From Zobellella endophytica (lineage in GTDB: Bacteria; Pseudomonadota; Gammaproteobacteria; Enterobacterales; Aeromonadaceae), in contig NZ_PXYG01000003.1 of NCBI RefSeq assembly GCF_003012775.1, forward strand, positions 1-64,000: a DNA stretch of 64,000 nt, given 5' to 3'. The notes beneath the pieces are model-generated. The model saw nothing but the letters and a program-made list of their open reading frames with translations. It did not search any database and was not told where the DNA came from. The position numbers and the translations under genes are program-made. Positions 1-7,661 of this stretch are shown piece by piece. Within the stretch, counting starts at the first letter, position 1. The number at the start of each line of letters is the position of its first letter.

Positions 1-124
1 CGTGAACGGCGATTCCGGAAATCCAGCAAAAGTGTTCATCTTGGGCCGGAATAGGTGTTCACGTTGAACCAGAATAGGTGTTCACGTTCCGCCGGAATGG
101 CTGTTCACCATGGGCCGGAATATG
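1..124. mobile_element. Terminal repeats of a probable IS21-family element
   Basis: Tandem units of 23 bp start at 47, 70 and 93. Each has the form CGGAAT or CAGAAT, then AGG/GGC, then TGTTCAC; a further GTGTTCATC lies at 31-39 and an inverted GTGAAC/ATTCCGG pair at 2-17. Several short terminal repeats with a TGTTCAC core are typical of IS21-family ends. No istA or istB sequence lies inside the window, so the body of the element would be to the left. The family call is from memory of such ends, not a comparison. Confidence 0.45.
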
Positions 125-213
125 CAAGAAGCGAACCCGAGAAACGAGTCTGTCACAGCACTGAAATTAGGCGGCTTGTCCGAATGTAAAAGTATTGTTG
201 TCGACAGTATCTC

Positions 214-1377
214 TAAATAGCTGTTCCGAATAGTAGATCAGTGGAGGCAGGGAACTCAGTCCAGTTTGTGCGATCTGATCAGTCGCCAAACAAAACCAAC
301 TCGACACCCAAAGGACTGAGTTCATGCCGATCTTACCACCCCTGCCACGTCCTGAGCGACGCCGGATGCACAAAATCATTCAGACCACACCAGACAAACA
401 GCATGCTCGGCGAGTCATGGCGGTGCTGTTGCGTCACGAACGATACACCCTTGAGAAAATACAGCAGCTGACCGGGGCCGCGCGCTCTACCCTGGGCCGC
501 TGGTTCAACTGGTACCAGGACGGCGGGCTCGATGCCTTACGCTCGCTGCCGGCAGGCCGGCCACCCGCGCTTCCTATCCGTAACATTATCATGCTGCTTC
601 AGATGCTTATCCAGATGTCACCACAAGACTTGGGTTACCAGCGTAGTCGCTGGTCTACCGAGCTCTTTGCTATTGAAATCAACCGGTTGTTGGGTCTCGA
701 CATCGCGGCTTCCACGCTCCGCCGTTGGCTGCCTCGCGAGGGGATTGTCTGGCGTAGAGTCGCCCCCACACTGCGGATCAAAGACCCGGATTACCACAGC
801 AAAGTCGAGCAGATCAGGGCAGCACTGGCGAGCAGCAGCCGAGATAACCCTGTGCTTTATGCCGATGAAGTCGACATCGACCTAAACCCCAAGCTGGGAG
901 CGGACTGGATGCCACGAGGCCAACAGAAGAAGGTGGTGACCCCAGGGAAAAACGAAAAGCACTATCTGGCTGGCGCGTTGCACTCAACCACCGGGCAAGT
1001 GACCTATGTCTCTGGCCATAAAAAGAATTCTTCCCTGTTCATCGCCCTGCTGGAGGCCTTGCGGCGGCGCTATCGCCGGGCTCGGCAGATCACTCTGATC
1101 CTGAACAACTACGTGATCCACAAGAGCCGTCAGGTCCAGGCCTGGCTGGCGAAGAACCCCAAGTTCATCTTGCTCTTCCAGCCGGTTTACTCACCTTGGA
1201 TCAACAAGATAGAGCTGCTGTGGTACAAGCTGCACGAGACGGTTACCCGTAACCACCAATGCCGTAGCATCTGGTCTCTTCTCCAGCGGGTCAGGCACTT
1301 CATGGATACAGTTTCGCCCTTTCCCAGAAGTGGTTACGGAACAGCCAGAATGTAGCACTATTAGGATCAGTTATTTA
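214..1377 (+). mobile_element. IS630-family insertion sequence, complete ends
   Basis: Imperfect terminal inverted repeats of 26 bp lie at 214-239 and 1352-1377, with about 20 matching positions. Both outer ends carry TA, as expected for IS630 elements, which duplicate a TA target. The element holds one transposase gene. It sits 8 bp beyond the stop codon of the SEC-C gene, so that gene is not interrupted. A short derivative with almost identical ends lies at 63073-63234. Confidence 0.88.
324..1355 (+). CDS. IS630-family transposase, probably inactive
   Basis: The protein has 343 residues. An N-terminal helix-turn-helix region (about residues 30-75, with the RSTLGRWFNWYQDGGL segment) would bind the inverted repeats. 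A C-terminal DDE catalytic domain follows: first Asp in YADEVDIDL (about 181-189), second block LILNNYVIHKS (about 258), and third block YSPWINKIELLWYKLHE with its Glu (about 289-305). In this family the second block normally reads LDNY, with Asp as a metal ligand. Here the codon is AAC, giving Asn. If that is not a sequencing error, the enzyme should not catalyse transposition. The frame is otherwise intact and of normal length. Confidence 0.9.
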   Translation: MPILPPLPRPERRRMHKIIQTTPDKQHARRVMAVLLRHERYTLEKIQQLTGAARSTLGRWFNWYQDGGLDALRSLPAGRPPALPIRNIIMLLQMLIQMSPQDLGYQRSRWSTELFAIEINRLLGLDIAASTLRRWLPREGIVWRRVAPTLRIKDPDYHSKVEQIRAALASSSRDNPVLYADEVDIDLNPKLGADWMPRGQQKKVVTPGKNEKHYLAGALHSTTGQVTYVSGHKKNSSLFIALLEALRRRYRRARQITLILNNYVIHKSRQVQAWLAKNPKFILLFQPVYSPWINKIELLWYKLHETVTRNHQCRSIWSLLQRVRHFMDTVSPFPRSGYGTARM

Positions 1378-1384
1378 CACCGGA

Positions 1385-3550
1385 TTACCTTAAACAGCAC
1401 CTCTTGTATTTGAGTCCGCTACCGCAGTGACACGGGTCATTCCGACCGAGTTTTATGCGGCCGACTTTTCGCAAATATTGGGGAAGAGCATCGTTCACTT
1501 TAGATGCAGGCTTCATATCAGCTGTAAACCGTTCCATTTCGTCAGAGGCTTCCCACGGAAAATCCAATGTGACGCCGAACTGGACTTGCCCAGCCGGGCT
1601 GACAGAAACCCCAAACCACTGTGCTGCACGTTGCTGATACTTGCGTTTGACGCAGTGGGCCTCCAACACGGCAATCGCTTCAGGAGATGATGTTGGATTG
1701 CAATGGAAGCAGACCCCACAAGGTGGTGTGTTCGATGCAATCGTAACGTCGTGTCGCTTACCGTCGATCAGCGCCTTCTTCGTGATGGTTTCGAGTATGC
1801 GATGGACGTTCCTGCACGAATCTTCGTTCATTGAAAGCAAGTGAAAGCCGAGTTCGAGAGTTCCCGGGTCTGCCCTAGCTTCGATCTCTTTGATGAGGCT
1901 CTCGTAACGGGTTTCGCGCATCTTCGTGAGGATGCCCACTGGCGTATCGTCGCCAGGCTGATTGTCCCTGCGAACCATCATCGCTGCGTCTAGGTCTTGT
2001 GCGACGGAGTCCTCAAGTATAACTAGATCGTGCTTCTCATCCAGCCAGAGATTCTTCTGAAGGTGGTAGCCAAGCACAGTCAACTCGTGTCCACTCATCA
2101 GCTTGTCCGATACGGCCACGCGCAATTTCACATATCCAAGCAGACGCAACGGCGTCGCCAGCATCTCCGTCAACGTGTCGAGAAGGAACACGTCCATCAC
2201 GAACGGAGGTCGGATGACATCGGTGGTCTGGAACTTCAGCGACTGGCTTGCCTGAAAAGCAAGCGCCGGATAGTGTTCCGACACAAGGCTGAACAAGAAA
2301 ATTTCTTTGATGCTGGGTGGAAGCTCGACTTCTTTCTTGTTGTCGTCCACCAGCCGACACCCGCTGGCAAGCAGCTCGTTAGCGCATGTCCAGCCTTGGT
2401 TATACGAATCTTGGATGGCAGCAGCGAAGTCGGCTTTTAGCTGGTTATCGTTCCCCTTGCGCGCAGCGATGGTCAGTTTCTTAGCCTTCGCCTGCAAAAT
2501 GATGAGTCGGTCTCCGTAGATGACCAGAACATCCACTTCACCCACAATGTCTTTGCCTCGATGCAGGTTCACATTCGTATGGACATGCTCACGGCCAAAG
2601 ACCCTAGCCAACCGGCGCGCAGCGAACTGTTCGGTGAAGGCGCCGCGATGCTTGGCGGCTATTGGGCGGTAAGCTTTGTCGTCCCACATCCAAAAGAATG
2701 GAGATTCATACAACGCCTCGTAAATGGCGTAATGCGAGAAGAGAAGCACAGTCCCATGGTCGGTAGGTAGCAGCGGCCGAGCGGCGACCTCATTGAAATC
2801 ACCTACCTCCTTGAACCCCGAGTTATCCCCCGCAAAGCGGAACGCGCGAAAGAAAGCTTCGACTACACCTTTATCAACCCTGCTATGATACGCCACCTCA
2901 TCTAGCGAGAACTCAAATACGGGCAACCAAGTAGCGGGAGTGTTGACCATTCGGGTATCAGCGAGAAGTCGCGTCCCCTTTTCGTCCATCAAGGCGCACA
3001 TCGTCTTTGCGATGATACGCGCCTGGTAGGATGTGAATCCTTTATTCTTAAGCATCCATGCGTCATCGGCCCCGTACTTCTCAGGCACAAAGTCCCTGTA
3101 CTGGAAAGCATAGGCTGACTCAGTGCCGTAAAAGATAGGCTCTCGCATCCCCGGGCCGTGCCACGGTTCTGGCGGCGTGGTGCCTGCCTTCACAGCCTCG
3201 AACATGGATTTGAACATCGGGTAGGACATCGAGTCGTGCAGTTCCTGCATAAGGGCATCGGTGCGCCTGACGTAGCCATCAATCACATTTGTCGGCTGTA
3301 GAGACAGGTCTAACGGCTTCTTTACCATCAGGCCAATCAGCGTCGTCAATTCTGTCCGAATAAGGCGCTCACGACTGAACAATCGGTCCATGTCGGACGG
3401 CTTCAGCTTACCCTTGATGTGAATGACGTTGTCACGATGACAGATGTTGGCTACCGCATGAACGTATCCAGGCAATCCTGCAAGCGTAGCTAGGTCCTCA
3501 AGAATTTGGGATTCTTCGCGTGGCTTCTCCATGCTTCCTACTAGGTTCAT
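1385..3550 (-). CDS. SEC-C motif protein with NERD-like nuclease core
   Basis: The protein has 721 residues and was not recognised as a named family member. A PD-(D/E)XK-type core lies at about residues 305-360: Glu307, Asp340 in GEVDVLVIYGD, then Gln353-Ala-Lys355 in ILQAKAKK, the D-X(n)-QXK pattern of NERD and related nucleases. The C-terminus (about 703-721) is a SEC-C zinc motif (NDPCHCGSG...KYKRCC). The N-terminal 300 residues are helical with no motif I can name. A second possible start is Met7. A KorB operator lies 114 bp upstream. The position as cargo of a mobile element, plus nuclease-like residues, suggests a defence or DNA-processing role, but the function is unknown. Confidence 0.75.
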   Translation of the reverse strand: MNLVGSMEKPREESQILEDLATLAGLPGYVHAVANICHRDNVIHIKGKLKPSDMDRLFSRERLIRTELTTLIGLMVKKPLDLSLQPTNVIDGYVRRTDALMQELHDSMSYPMFKSMFEAVKAGTTPPEPWHGPGMREPIFYGTESAYAFQYRDFVPEKYGADDAWMLKNKGFTSYQARIIAKTMCALMDEKGTRLLADTRMVNTPATWLPVFEFSLDEVAYHSRVDKGVVEAFFRAFRFAGDNSGFKEVGDFNEVAARPLLPTDHGTVLLFSHYAIYEALYESPFFWMWDDKAYRPIAAKHRGAFTEQFAARRLARVFGREHVHTNVNLHRGKDIVGEVDVLVIYGDRLIILQAKAKKLTIAARKGNDNQLKADFAAAIQDSYNQGWTCANELLASGCRLVDDNKKEVELPPSIKEIFLFSLVSEHYPALAFQASQSLKFQTTDVIRPPFVMDVFLLDTLTEMLATPLRLLGYVKLRVAVSDKLMSGHELTVLGYHLQKNLWLDEKHDLVILEDSVAQDLDAAMMVRRDNQPGDDTPVGILTKMRETRYESLIKEIEARADPGTLELGFHLLSMNEDSCRNVHRILETITKKALIDGKRHDVTIASNTPPCGVCFHCNPTSSPEAIAVLEAHCVKRKYQQRAAQWFGVSVSPAGQVQFGVTLDFPWEASDEMERFTADMKPASKVNDALPQYLRKVGRIKLGRNDPCHCGSGLKYKRCCLR

Positions 3551-3663
3551 TTTAAGTACCGAAACATTGAAATTTGACGCATATCATAACACCACCTAGT
3601 GTGTCACATTCGCAAAAGCGCGAAGCCGCAGACTGTCCAGAAAACCACCGTTTGATGAACACT

Positions 3664-3676
3664 TTTAGCCGCTAAA
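3664..3676. promoter_or_regulatory. KorB operator (OB), site 1
   Basis: Perfect 13-bp palindrome TTTAGCCGCTAAA, the published OB consensus (TTTAGCSGCTAAA) bound by KorB of IncP plasmids. It lies between the SEC-C gene and the small ORF at 3736-3954, upstream of the SEC-C gene on the minus strand. Confidence 0.75.
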
Positions 3677-3735
3677 AAGAAAAGAGCGATCAACTGACCG
3701 CCCTTCCCTTCTTGGCGTTCAGCACTATCAGGGTG

Positions 3736-3954
3736 TCAAAGACTGCCGCACGGCCTTGATGGCCTCTTGGAGCCCCCCTTCAATACCTGGCCGGTTTCGG
3801 CCTGGCAGAACATCACCATGAACATATTGGCAACTGCCTCAGCCAGTGGCCCGAGTTGCTGGGCATGCTCCCGGTCGAGATATTCCCACATCACCAAAGC
3901 AGCAGCCGCTTGATACACGGCTTGGCAGGGGTCTATAAACTGTTGTATTGTCAA
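3736..3954 (-). CDS. Hypothetical protein, possibly frameshifted near its end
   Basis: A TTG start at 3954 preceded by AGGGA at a usual distance gives 72 residues beginning TIQQFIDPCQAVYQ. There is no recognisable domain; the first 50 residues are predicted helical. The last 17 residues (KGGSKRPSRPCGSL) look unnatural. One frame away the same DNA reads GIEGGLQEAIKAVRQSLTP and stops at 3728, which looks far more like protein. A single missing base just before the G6 run would explain this. It lies downstream of the trb genes, separated by a hairpin at 3988-4012. Confidence 0.45.
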   Translation of the reverse strand: MTIQQFIDPCQAVYQAAAALVMWEYLDREHAQQLGPLAEAVANMFMVMFCQAETGQVLKGGSKRPSRPCGSL

Positions 3955-3987
3955 GATTCCCTCTCTATCTGGTGGATTGAGGAAATA

Positions 3988-4012
3988 CCGGCCGGCCCGC
4001 AATGCCGGCCGG
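3988..4012. terminator. Strong GC hairpin after the trb gene group
   Basis: A 9-bp perfect stem CCGGCCGGC / GCCGGCCGG has a 7-nt loop and lies 7 bp beyond the stop of the 87-residue ORF on the minus strand. No long U-run follows, so it may be a weak terminator or an mRNA-stabilising hairpin. Confidence 0.4.
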
Positions 4013-4019
4013 CGCACTT

Positions 4020-4283
4020 TTATCGGCCTGAGCTGAGAAAGCCGGCAGCCTCAGCAAATGGTGTGCTGCCCGTACTCGTTCCAGCGGACTTATCCATCAC
4101 TCGGGTTTCTTCTTCTCTCCCAGTTTCAACACCAGGGAAAGGATCAGGCCGGCCCACGAAAGCGGCAACCTCTACGGCTACATCCAGCTCTGTTGACTGA
4201 TCCCCTACCGGCTCAAAATAGGCTGTCGTACCTTGGCTAGCAACAACGTCCAGCCCGTCAAAAAAACTGCGTTTCATCGTCAC
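4020..4283 (-). CDS. Small conjugation-associated hypothetical protein
   Basis: The ORF starts at GTG 4283, overlapping the trbL stop codon by 4 bp (GTGA), or at ATG 4277. It has 85-87 residues and is hydrophilic and acidic. No known domain was recognised. Its C-terminus contains STGSTPFAEAAGF, almost identical to STGSTPFAQAAGF in the C-terminal tail of the adjacent TrbL-like protein. The translational overlap and shared tail argue that it is real and works with, or arose from, trbL. Being a degraded partial duplicate of the trbL 3' region is an alternative. Confidence 0.55.
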   Translation of the reverse strand: MTMKRSFFDGLDVVASQGTTAYFEPVGDQSTELDVAVEVAAFVGRPDPFPGVETGREEETRVMDKSAGTSTGSTPFAEAAGFLSSGR

Positions 4284-5674
4284 TCATCCCGCTTGTTGTT
4301 GCTGTCGTTTGTGCCACCCAAGCTGCTACCTTCAAATGAAGGCGAGCTGGAACGGATCGAGGAGACCAAGCGGCCACCGGTCGTATCAGCCACGCGATCC
4401 TTGAACTTGTCCGCAGCCATAGAACCAGCCCCCTTAGCCAGATTCCCGACTGTCGCAGCAGCAAGGCTTGCTGCACGCTTGATCCCGCCAGCAGAACTGT
4501 CACTAAAACCTGCTGCTTGAGCAAACGGTGTGCTTCCGGTGCTGTTATCGCCGCCGGAGCTGGAGCCTCCGCCTACACCGCTACTATTCGATACTCCATC
4601 CATGCTGGGCATATCGCTCCCGCTCGACATCGAGGCCGATGCCTTTTCAAATGCAGCCTTAAGGGCCGAGGCGCCACCTACCGCATTTGCGACCCCTCCC
4701 AGCATGGCGCCTCCGGCCATTTTGGCCCCCGCCATGGCCATGCCGGCCGCCGTCATGGCTGCGCCCATTGCAGCACCGGCCCCAAAAGAGCCAATGCCCA
4801 TGGCACCGACGCTGCCGCCGGATACTAGGCCGGAGATCATGGGCGGCACCTTGTTTACCAGGAACAGCAGGATCACCGACACCACCAGCATCACTACCAG
4901 CTCCTGGGACGCCATGTTCTCGCTGATCTGCGAGTAATAATGAGCGAGAAAATCCCGACCGATGGCGACAAGCAGCACCATGGCCATCAACTGGGCCGCA
5001 ATGCCGAGAATGGCCTTGTAGTAATTGATCGCCATGTCCGAGGTCCAACGGGAACCACCAAAGCCCAGGAAGAACACGCCTGCGTAAAGCAGTATCCAAC
5101 TGGCCGCCAGCAACAACAGCAGGTTGACGGAAATAATCGCCAGCACCAGCAATACCGCCAGGGCCATCAGCTCCATCACCAGCGCAGTGGCGAACTGTTG
5201 CCAGCTCAGCTCCGACGTGGCCTGTACCGTCCGGTCGTAGAGTTCAAAGCCAAGATCCAGGATGCTGGACGGGCCGAGATTACTGTTGGAAAGGCCACCG
5301 GCCTGCGCGCCCAGGGTTTGCAATGACTGGACGATGGTTCCGGCGATGTTCATGCCTTGGTTCGCGTTCGTCAGCAGCCACCAGAAGAACCCGGTAAAGA
5401 TGGTGAACCGCACCAGCTCCGCGAAGAACTCGCCGATGTCGGCCCTGCGCAACGCCATCATACCGAAGGTCCAGACCATCGAAATCACCACCAGGGTCCA
5501 GAAGAGACGGCTCGCGGCGGCTTCTATGGCGGGCCCCCAGGTCGAGGCGGCACCATGAAAACGGTCCAGCACATCATCCATGATGTTGCTGCTGGACAGC
5601 TCCTGCGCCAGAACAGGCTCCGACACGACAACGGCGGCCAATACTCCCAGGCCACAAAAGGCTATTCGTTTCAT
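4280..5674 (-). CDS. trbL: TrbL/VirB6-family conjugal transfer protein
   Basis: The protein has 464 residues. Start ATG 5674 is chosen because GGGAGG lies 7 nt upstream. A Sec signal-like N-terminus (MKRIAFCGLGVLAAVVVS...LAQ) is followed by several membrane segments between about residues 45 and 290, including a VLLVLAIISVNLLLLLAASW stretch. A Gly/Ala/Met-rich region and a low-complexity Ser/Gly tail follow. TrbL/VirB6 proteins form the inner-membrane channel part of type IV secretion systems. The gene follows trbJ and the trbK-like gene in IncP order, but trbB to trbI are absent from the window, so a complete T4SS is not encoded here. Confidence 0.85.
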   Translation of the reverse strand: MKRIAFCGLGVLAAVVVSEPVLAQELSSSNIMDDVLDRFHGAASTWGPAIEAAASRLFWTLVVISMVWTFGMMALRRADIGEFFAELVRFTIFTGFFWWLLTNANQGMNIAGTIVQSLQTLGAQAGGLSNSNLGPSSILDLGFELYDRTVQATSELSWQQFATALVMELMALAVLLVLAIISVNLLLLLAASWILLYAGVFFLGFGGSRWTSDMAINYYKAILGIAAQLMAMVLLVAIGRDFLAHYYSQISENMASQELVVMLVVSVILLFLVNKVPPMISGLVSGGSVGAMGIGSFGAGAAMGAAMTAAGMAMAGAKMAGGAMLGGVANAVGGASALKAAFEKASASMSSGSDMPSMDGVSNSSGVGGGSSSGGDNSTGSTPFAQAAGFSDSSAGGIKRAASLAAATVGNLAKGAGSMAADKFKDRVADTTGGRLVSSIRSSSPSFEGSSLGGTNDSNNKRDE

Positions 5675-5688
5675 GCTAAGGCCTCCCA

Positions 5689-5919
5689 TCAATACCGGTC
5701 GGGGGAGCTGGGCTTAAACTCCCAGCTCCGCATTTGCCGGGCTTTCTCGAAGGATCGGCAAGCCTGGGTGAAGGCTTTCCGGTTCGCCTCGTTTCTCAGC
5801 TCGCTGATGGCCTGCTGAAATGCGGCCGGCGCACAGGTTGCCGCGCTCGCCTCCGGTACTACTTCCTGCTCACATCCGGACAAGGCAACCAGGGCCACCA
5901 ATGGAATGATTCTTTTCAT
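5689..5919 (-). CDS. TrbK/EexN-like small lipoprotein
   Basis: A 76-residue protein with a type II (lipoprotein) signal, LVALVALSGC, giving a lipidated Cys at about residue 16. GGGAGG lies 5 nt before the ATG. It sits between trbJ and trbL, where IncP plasmids encode TrbK, the entry-exclusion lipoprotein; EexN-type proteins have similar size and layout. The role is inferred from position and the lipobox. Its last residues, PSSPDRY, resemble the PSSADRY end of the TrbJ encoded next door. Confidence 0.65.
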   Translation of the reverse strand: MKRIIPLVALVALSGCEQEVVPEASAATCAPAAFQQAISELRNEANRKAFTQACRSFEKARQMRSWEFKPSSPDRY

Positions 5920-5930
5920 GGCGGCCTCCC

Positions 5931-6701
5931 TTAGTAGCGATCTGCTGAGCTGGGTTGATAGGTCCAGGTGCGCAGCTGCTGTTCCCGTGCTTCGCCCCTG
6001 GCGTAGGCATCCATTTCGGACGCCAGCCGGGCTGCCTCTGCATTCTGCTGGGCAATCAGCAGGCTACGGATCTGCAGGAGCTGGTTGGCCTGGTTGCTGG
6101 CGAGCTGATTGGCGTAGCCGATGGCGGCAAGCTGGCCATCCGCGCCCTGGGCGGCGGATTGCAGGCGTTCAAGCTGACGAGCGTCGGATTGCAGGTTGCG
6201 CTGCTGCTGGCTAAGCCCGCGAAACAGCGCGTCGTTGGCCGCCTTTTGGTATTCGGACGCCAGGCGGCGGTTTTCTTCCATCGCAGTTTTTTCGGCCGGT
6301 GTGCAGCCACCGGAGCCGTTAAAACAGGGCGAGCTGCGGTAATAGGCCACATCCTGGAACTTGCCCAGGTAGGCATCGAGGCTGCCAAGCTGGTTCTGGT
6401 AATGCTGGAGCGTGTTGGTGGCCTGGACCAGATCATTGATGGTGGTCTGGGCCTGATCCCAAATGTAAGCGGCCGGAGCCATGGTGTTCTGCAGTTGGTT
6501 TTCGTACTGCTGGAGCTGGGTTTGATACTGCTCAATTTGCTTGAGCGTCTGCGCAACGGCCTCCATCGCTGACATCATGTTTTGCGCCAGGTTGGTGCCG
6601 TCGACAACCGGAATGCCCGCCCGTGCCGGCACGGATGTGGTCAACGCCAGGGAGATGGCGAGCGCGGCCATTTTAGCCGCTAAAATACGTTCTTTTTTCA
6701 T
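5931..6701 (-). CDS. trbJ: P-type conjugative transfer protein TrbJ
   Basis: The protein has 256 residues with an N-terminal signal peptide (MKKERILAAKMAALAISLAL...ARA). A long Gln-rich coiled-coil region follows (about 45-85, with the IEQYQTQLQQYENQLQN segment), plus a second helical region at 160-235. This matches TrbJ/VirB5-like periplasmic proteins of IncP-type transfer systems. The KorB operator at 6672-6684 overlaps codons for residues 6-10, so repression at the start of this transcript is likely if KorB is present. In IncP plasmids trbJ follows trbB-I; here the upstream neighbour is a toxin–antitoxin pair, showing loss of the earlier trb genes. Confidence 0.85.
   Translation of the reverse strand: MKKERILAAKMAALAISLALTTSVPARAGIPVVDGTNLAQNMMSAMEAVAQTLKQIEQYQTQLQQYENQLQNTMAPAAYIWDQAQTTINDLVQATNTLQHYQNQLGSLDAYLGKFQDVAYYRSSPCFNGSGGCTPAEKTAMEENRRLASEYQKAANDALFRGLSQQQRNLQSDARQLERLQSAAQGADGQLAAIGYANQLASNQANQLLQIRSLLIAQQNAEAARLASEMDAYARGEAREQQLRTWTYQPSSADRY
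6672..6684. promoter_or_regulatory. KorB operator (OB), site 2, inside trbJ start
   Basis: Perfect TTTAGCCGCTAAA within the first codons of trbJ. An operator inside the signal-peptide coding sequence suggests repression of initiation or a roadblock close to the promoter. Confidence 0.72.
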
Positions 6702-6705
6702 GATT

Positions 6706-6741
6706 GAGTGCTCTTAGTGTTGTCGTAACTAAGTTGCACTC
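6706..6741. promoter_or_regulatory. Hyphenated palindrome upstream of trbJ
   Basis: Arms GAGTG...TTAGT and ACTAA...CACTC surround a short centre 5-40 bp upstream of the trbJ start codon. It could be an operator or part of the promoter; no known regulator site was recognised. The rest of 6742-6925 holds no gene I can support. Confidence 0.3.
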
Positions 6742-6925
6742 ACCAACCTGTAGCGGCTCGCCGGATATGGCTGCAAACCGCTACCCCTGCTGAACGTCAG
6801 CGGTGAATGTGGACCTCTACAGAGATAGCTCGTTACTTACTATCCCGGCGTCCGACCTGCGCGACACCGTTAAAACGCGCGGCCGCATTGTTGTTGAACA
6901 TCGGTGTCATTGTCCTTGGGGACGG

Positions 6926-7345
6926 TTAGGCTTCCCAAGGGTTAATGGTGTCTACGCCCGCCGCTTCAAACGGGCTGACGTCTCGCGTGGCGACGATCAT
7001 GCCATTGGCGGCGGCCGTCGCGGCGATATATCCGTCGGCTGCGCCGATTGCCAGGCCGGCTGTCCGTGCCTTCGCCATCAGCTCGCCGTAGGCTTTCGAT
7101 GCCGACATATCGAACGGCAGCACCCGCCCGGCAAACAGCGGCAGAATTTGCTTTTCCAGGCTCTCTTGCAACCCATCACGGCGTTTGCCGGCAGGCAACG
7201 ATGCCATACCGAAACGCAGTTCGGCCACTGTGATAGCCGACAGGTAAAGCGTTTCAAGCGCCTGCGCGTCAATCCATTCAATCACCCGGGCTTCGGGGGC
7301 CTGACGCAGTGGCTCCGAAACGACATTGGTATCCAGTACGATCAT
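6926..7345 (-). CDS. FitB/VapC-type PIN-domain toxin ribonuclease
   Basis: The protein has 139 residues and is a complete PIN domain. Acidic residues of the active site are visible in VLDTN (Asp5), AELRFG (Glu about 43), GAADGYIAAT and ATRDVSPF. PIN toxins cut RNA, often tRNA, and are held inactive by a cognate antitoxin. The start codon overlaps the antitoxin stop by 4 bp (ATGA), indicating translational coupling. The pair probably stabilises the mobile element by post-segregational killing; that role is inference. Confidence 0.85.
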   Translation of the reverse strand: MIVLDTNVVSEPLRQAPEARVIEWIDAQALETLYLSAITVAELRFGMASLPAGKRRDGLQESLEKQILPLFAGRVLPFDMSASKAYGELMAKARTAGLAIGAADGYIAATAAANGMIVATRDVSPFEAAGVDTINPWEA

Positions 7346-7596
7346 TCGAACGTCATCGGCTTGGCAGGGGTCTTGTCGCGCACCTGCTCGATGGTTTTAA
7401 GATCTTCATCGGTCAACTTGGCCCGTCGGCCAATCTCGGCCAGCAGAGAACCCAGTTTCTTCCGGCCTTTCGGCTTTACGGCATTTTCCAGGATGTCGCG
7501 GATTTCCGCTTCGGCGCTGCGCCCGTGCTGGGCAGCCAGCACCTTCAGGGCACGATGCACCTCATCCGGCACATTTCTAACAGTGATAGACGGCAT
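7342..7596 (-). CDS. FitA-type antitoxin (Arc/ribbon-helix-helix)
   Basis: The start is set at ATG 7596 (PSITVRNVPDEVHRALK), which gives the normal N-terminus of FitA-like antitoxins; the frame remains open to 7689 but that extension has no homologous look. It has 84 residues. The first 45 form a ribbon-helix-helix DNA-binding fold (RNVPDEVHRALKVLAA...SAEAEIRDIL) and the tail would wrap the PIN toxin. Antitoxins of this kind repress their own promoter together with the toxin. Confidence 0.85.
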   Translation of the reverse strand: MPSITVRNVPDEVHRALKVLAAQHGRSAEAEIRDILENAVKPKGRKKLGSLLAEIGRRAKLTDEDLKTIEQVRDKTPAKPMTFE

Positions 7597-7661
7597 GATT
7601 TCAAACCCCACACTTGCTTTACATGACTGCATTTTAGCACACTGCAAGCATTGAACAAATT

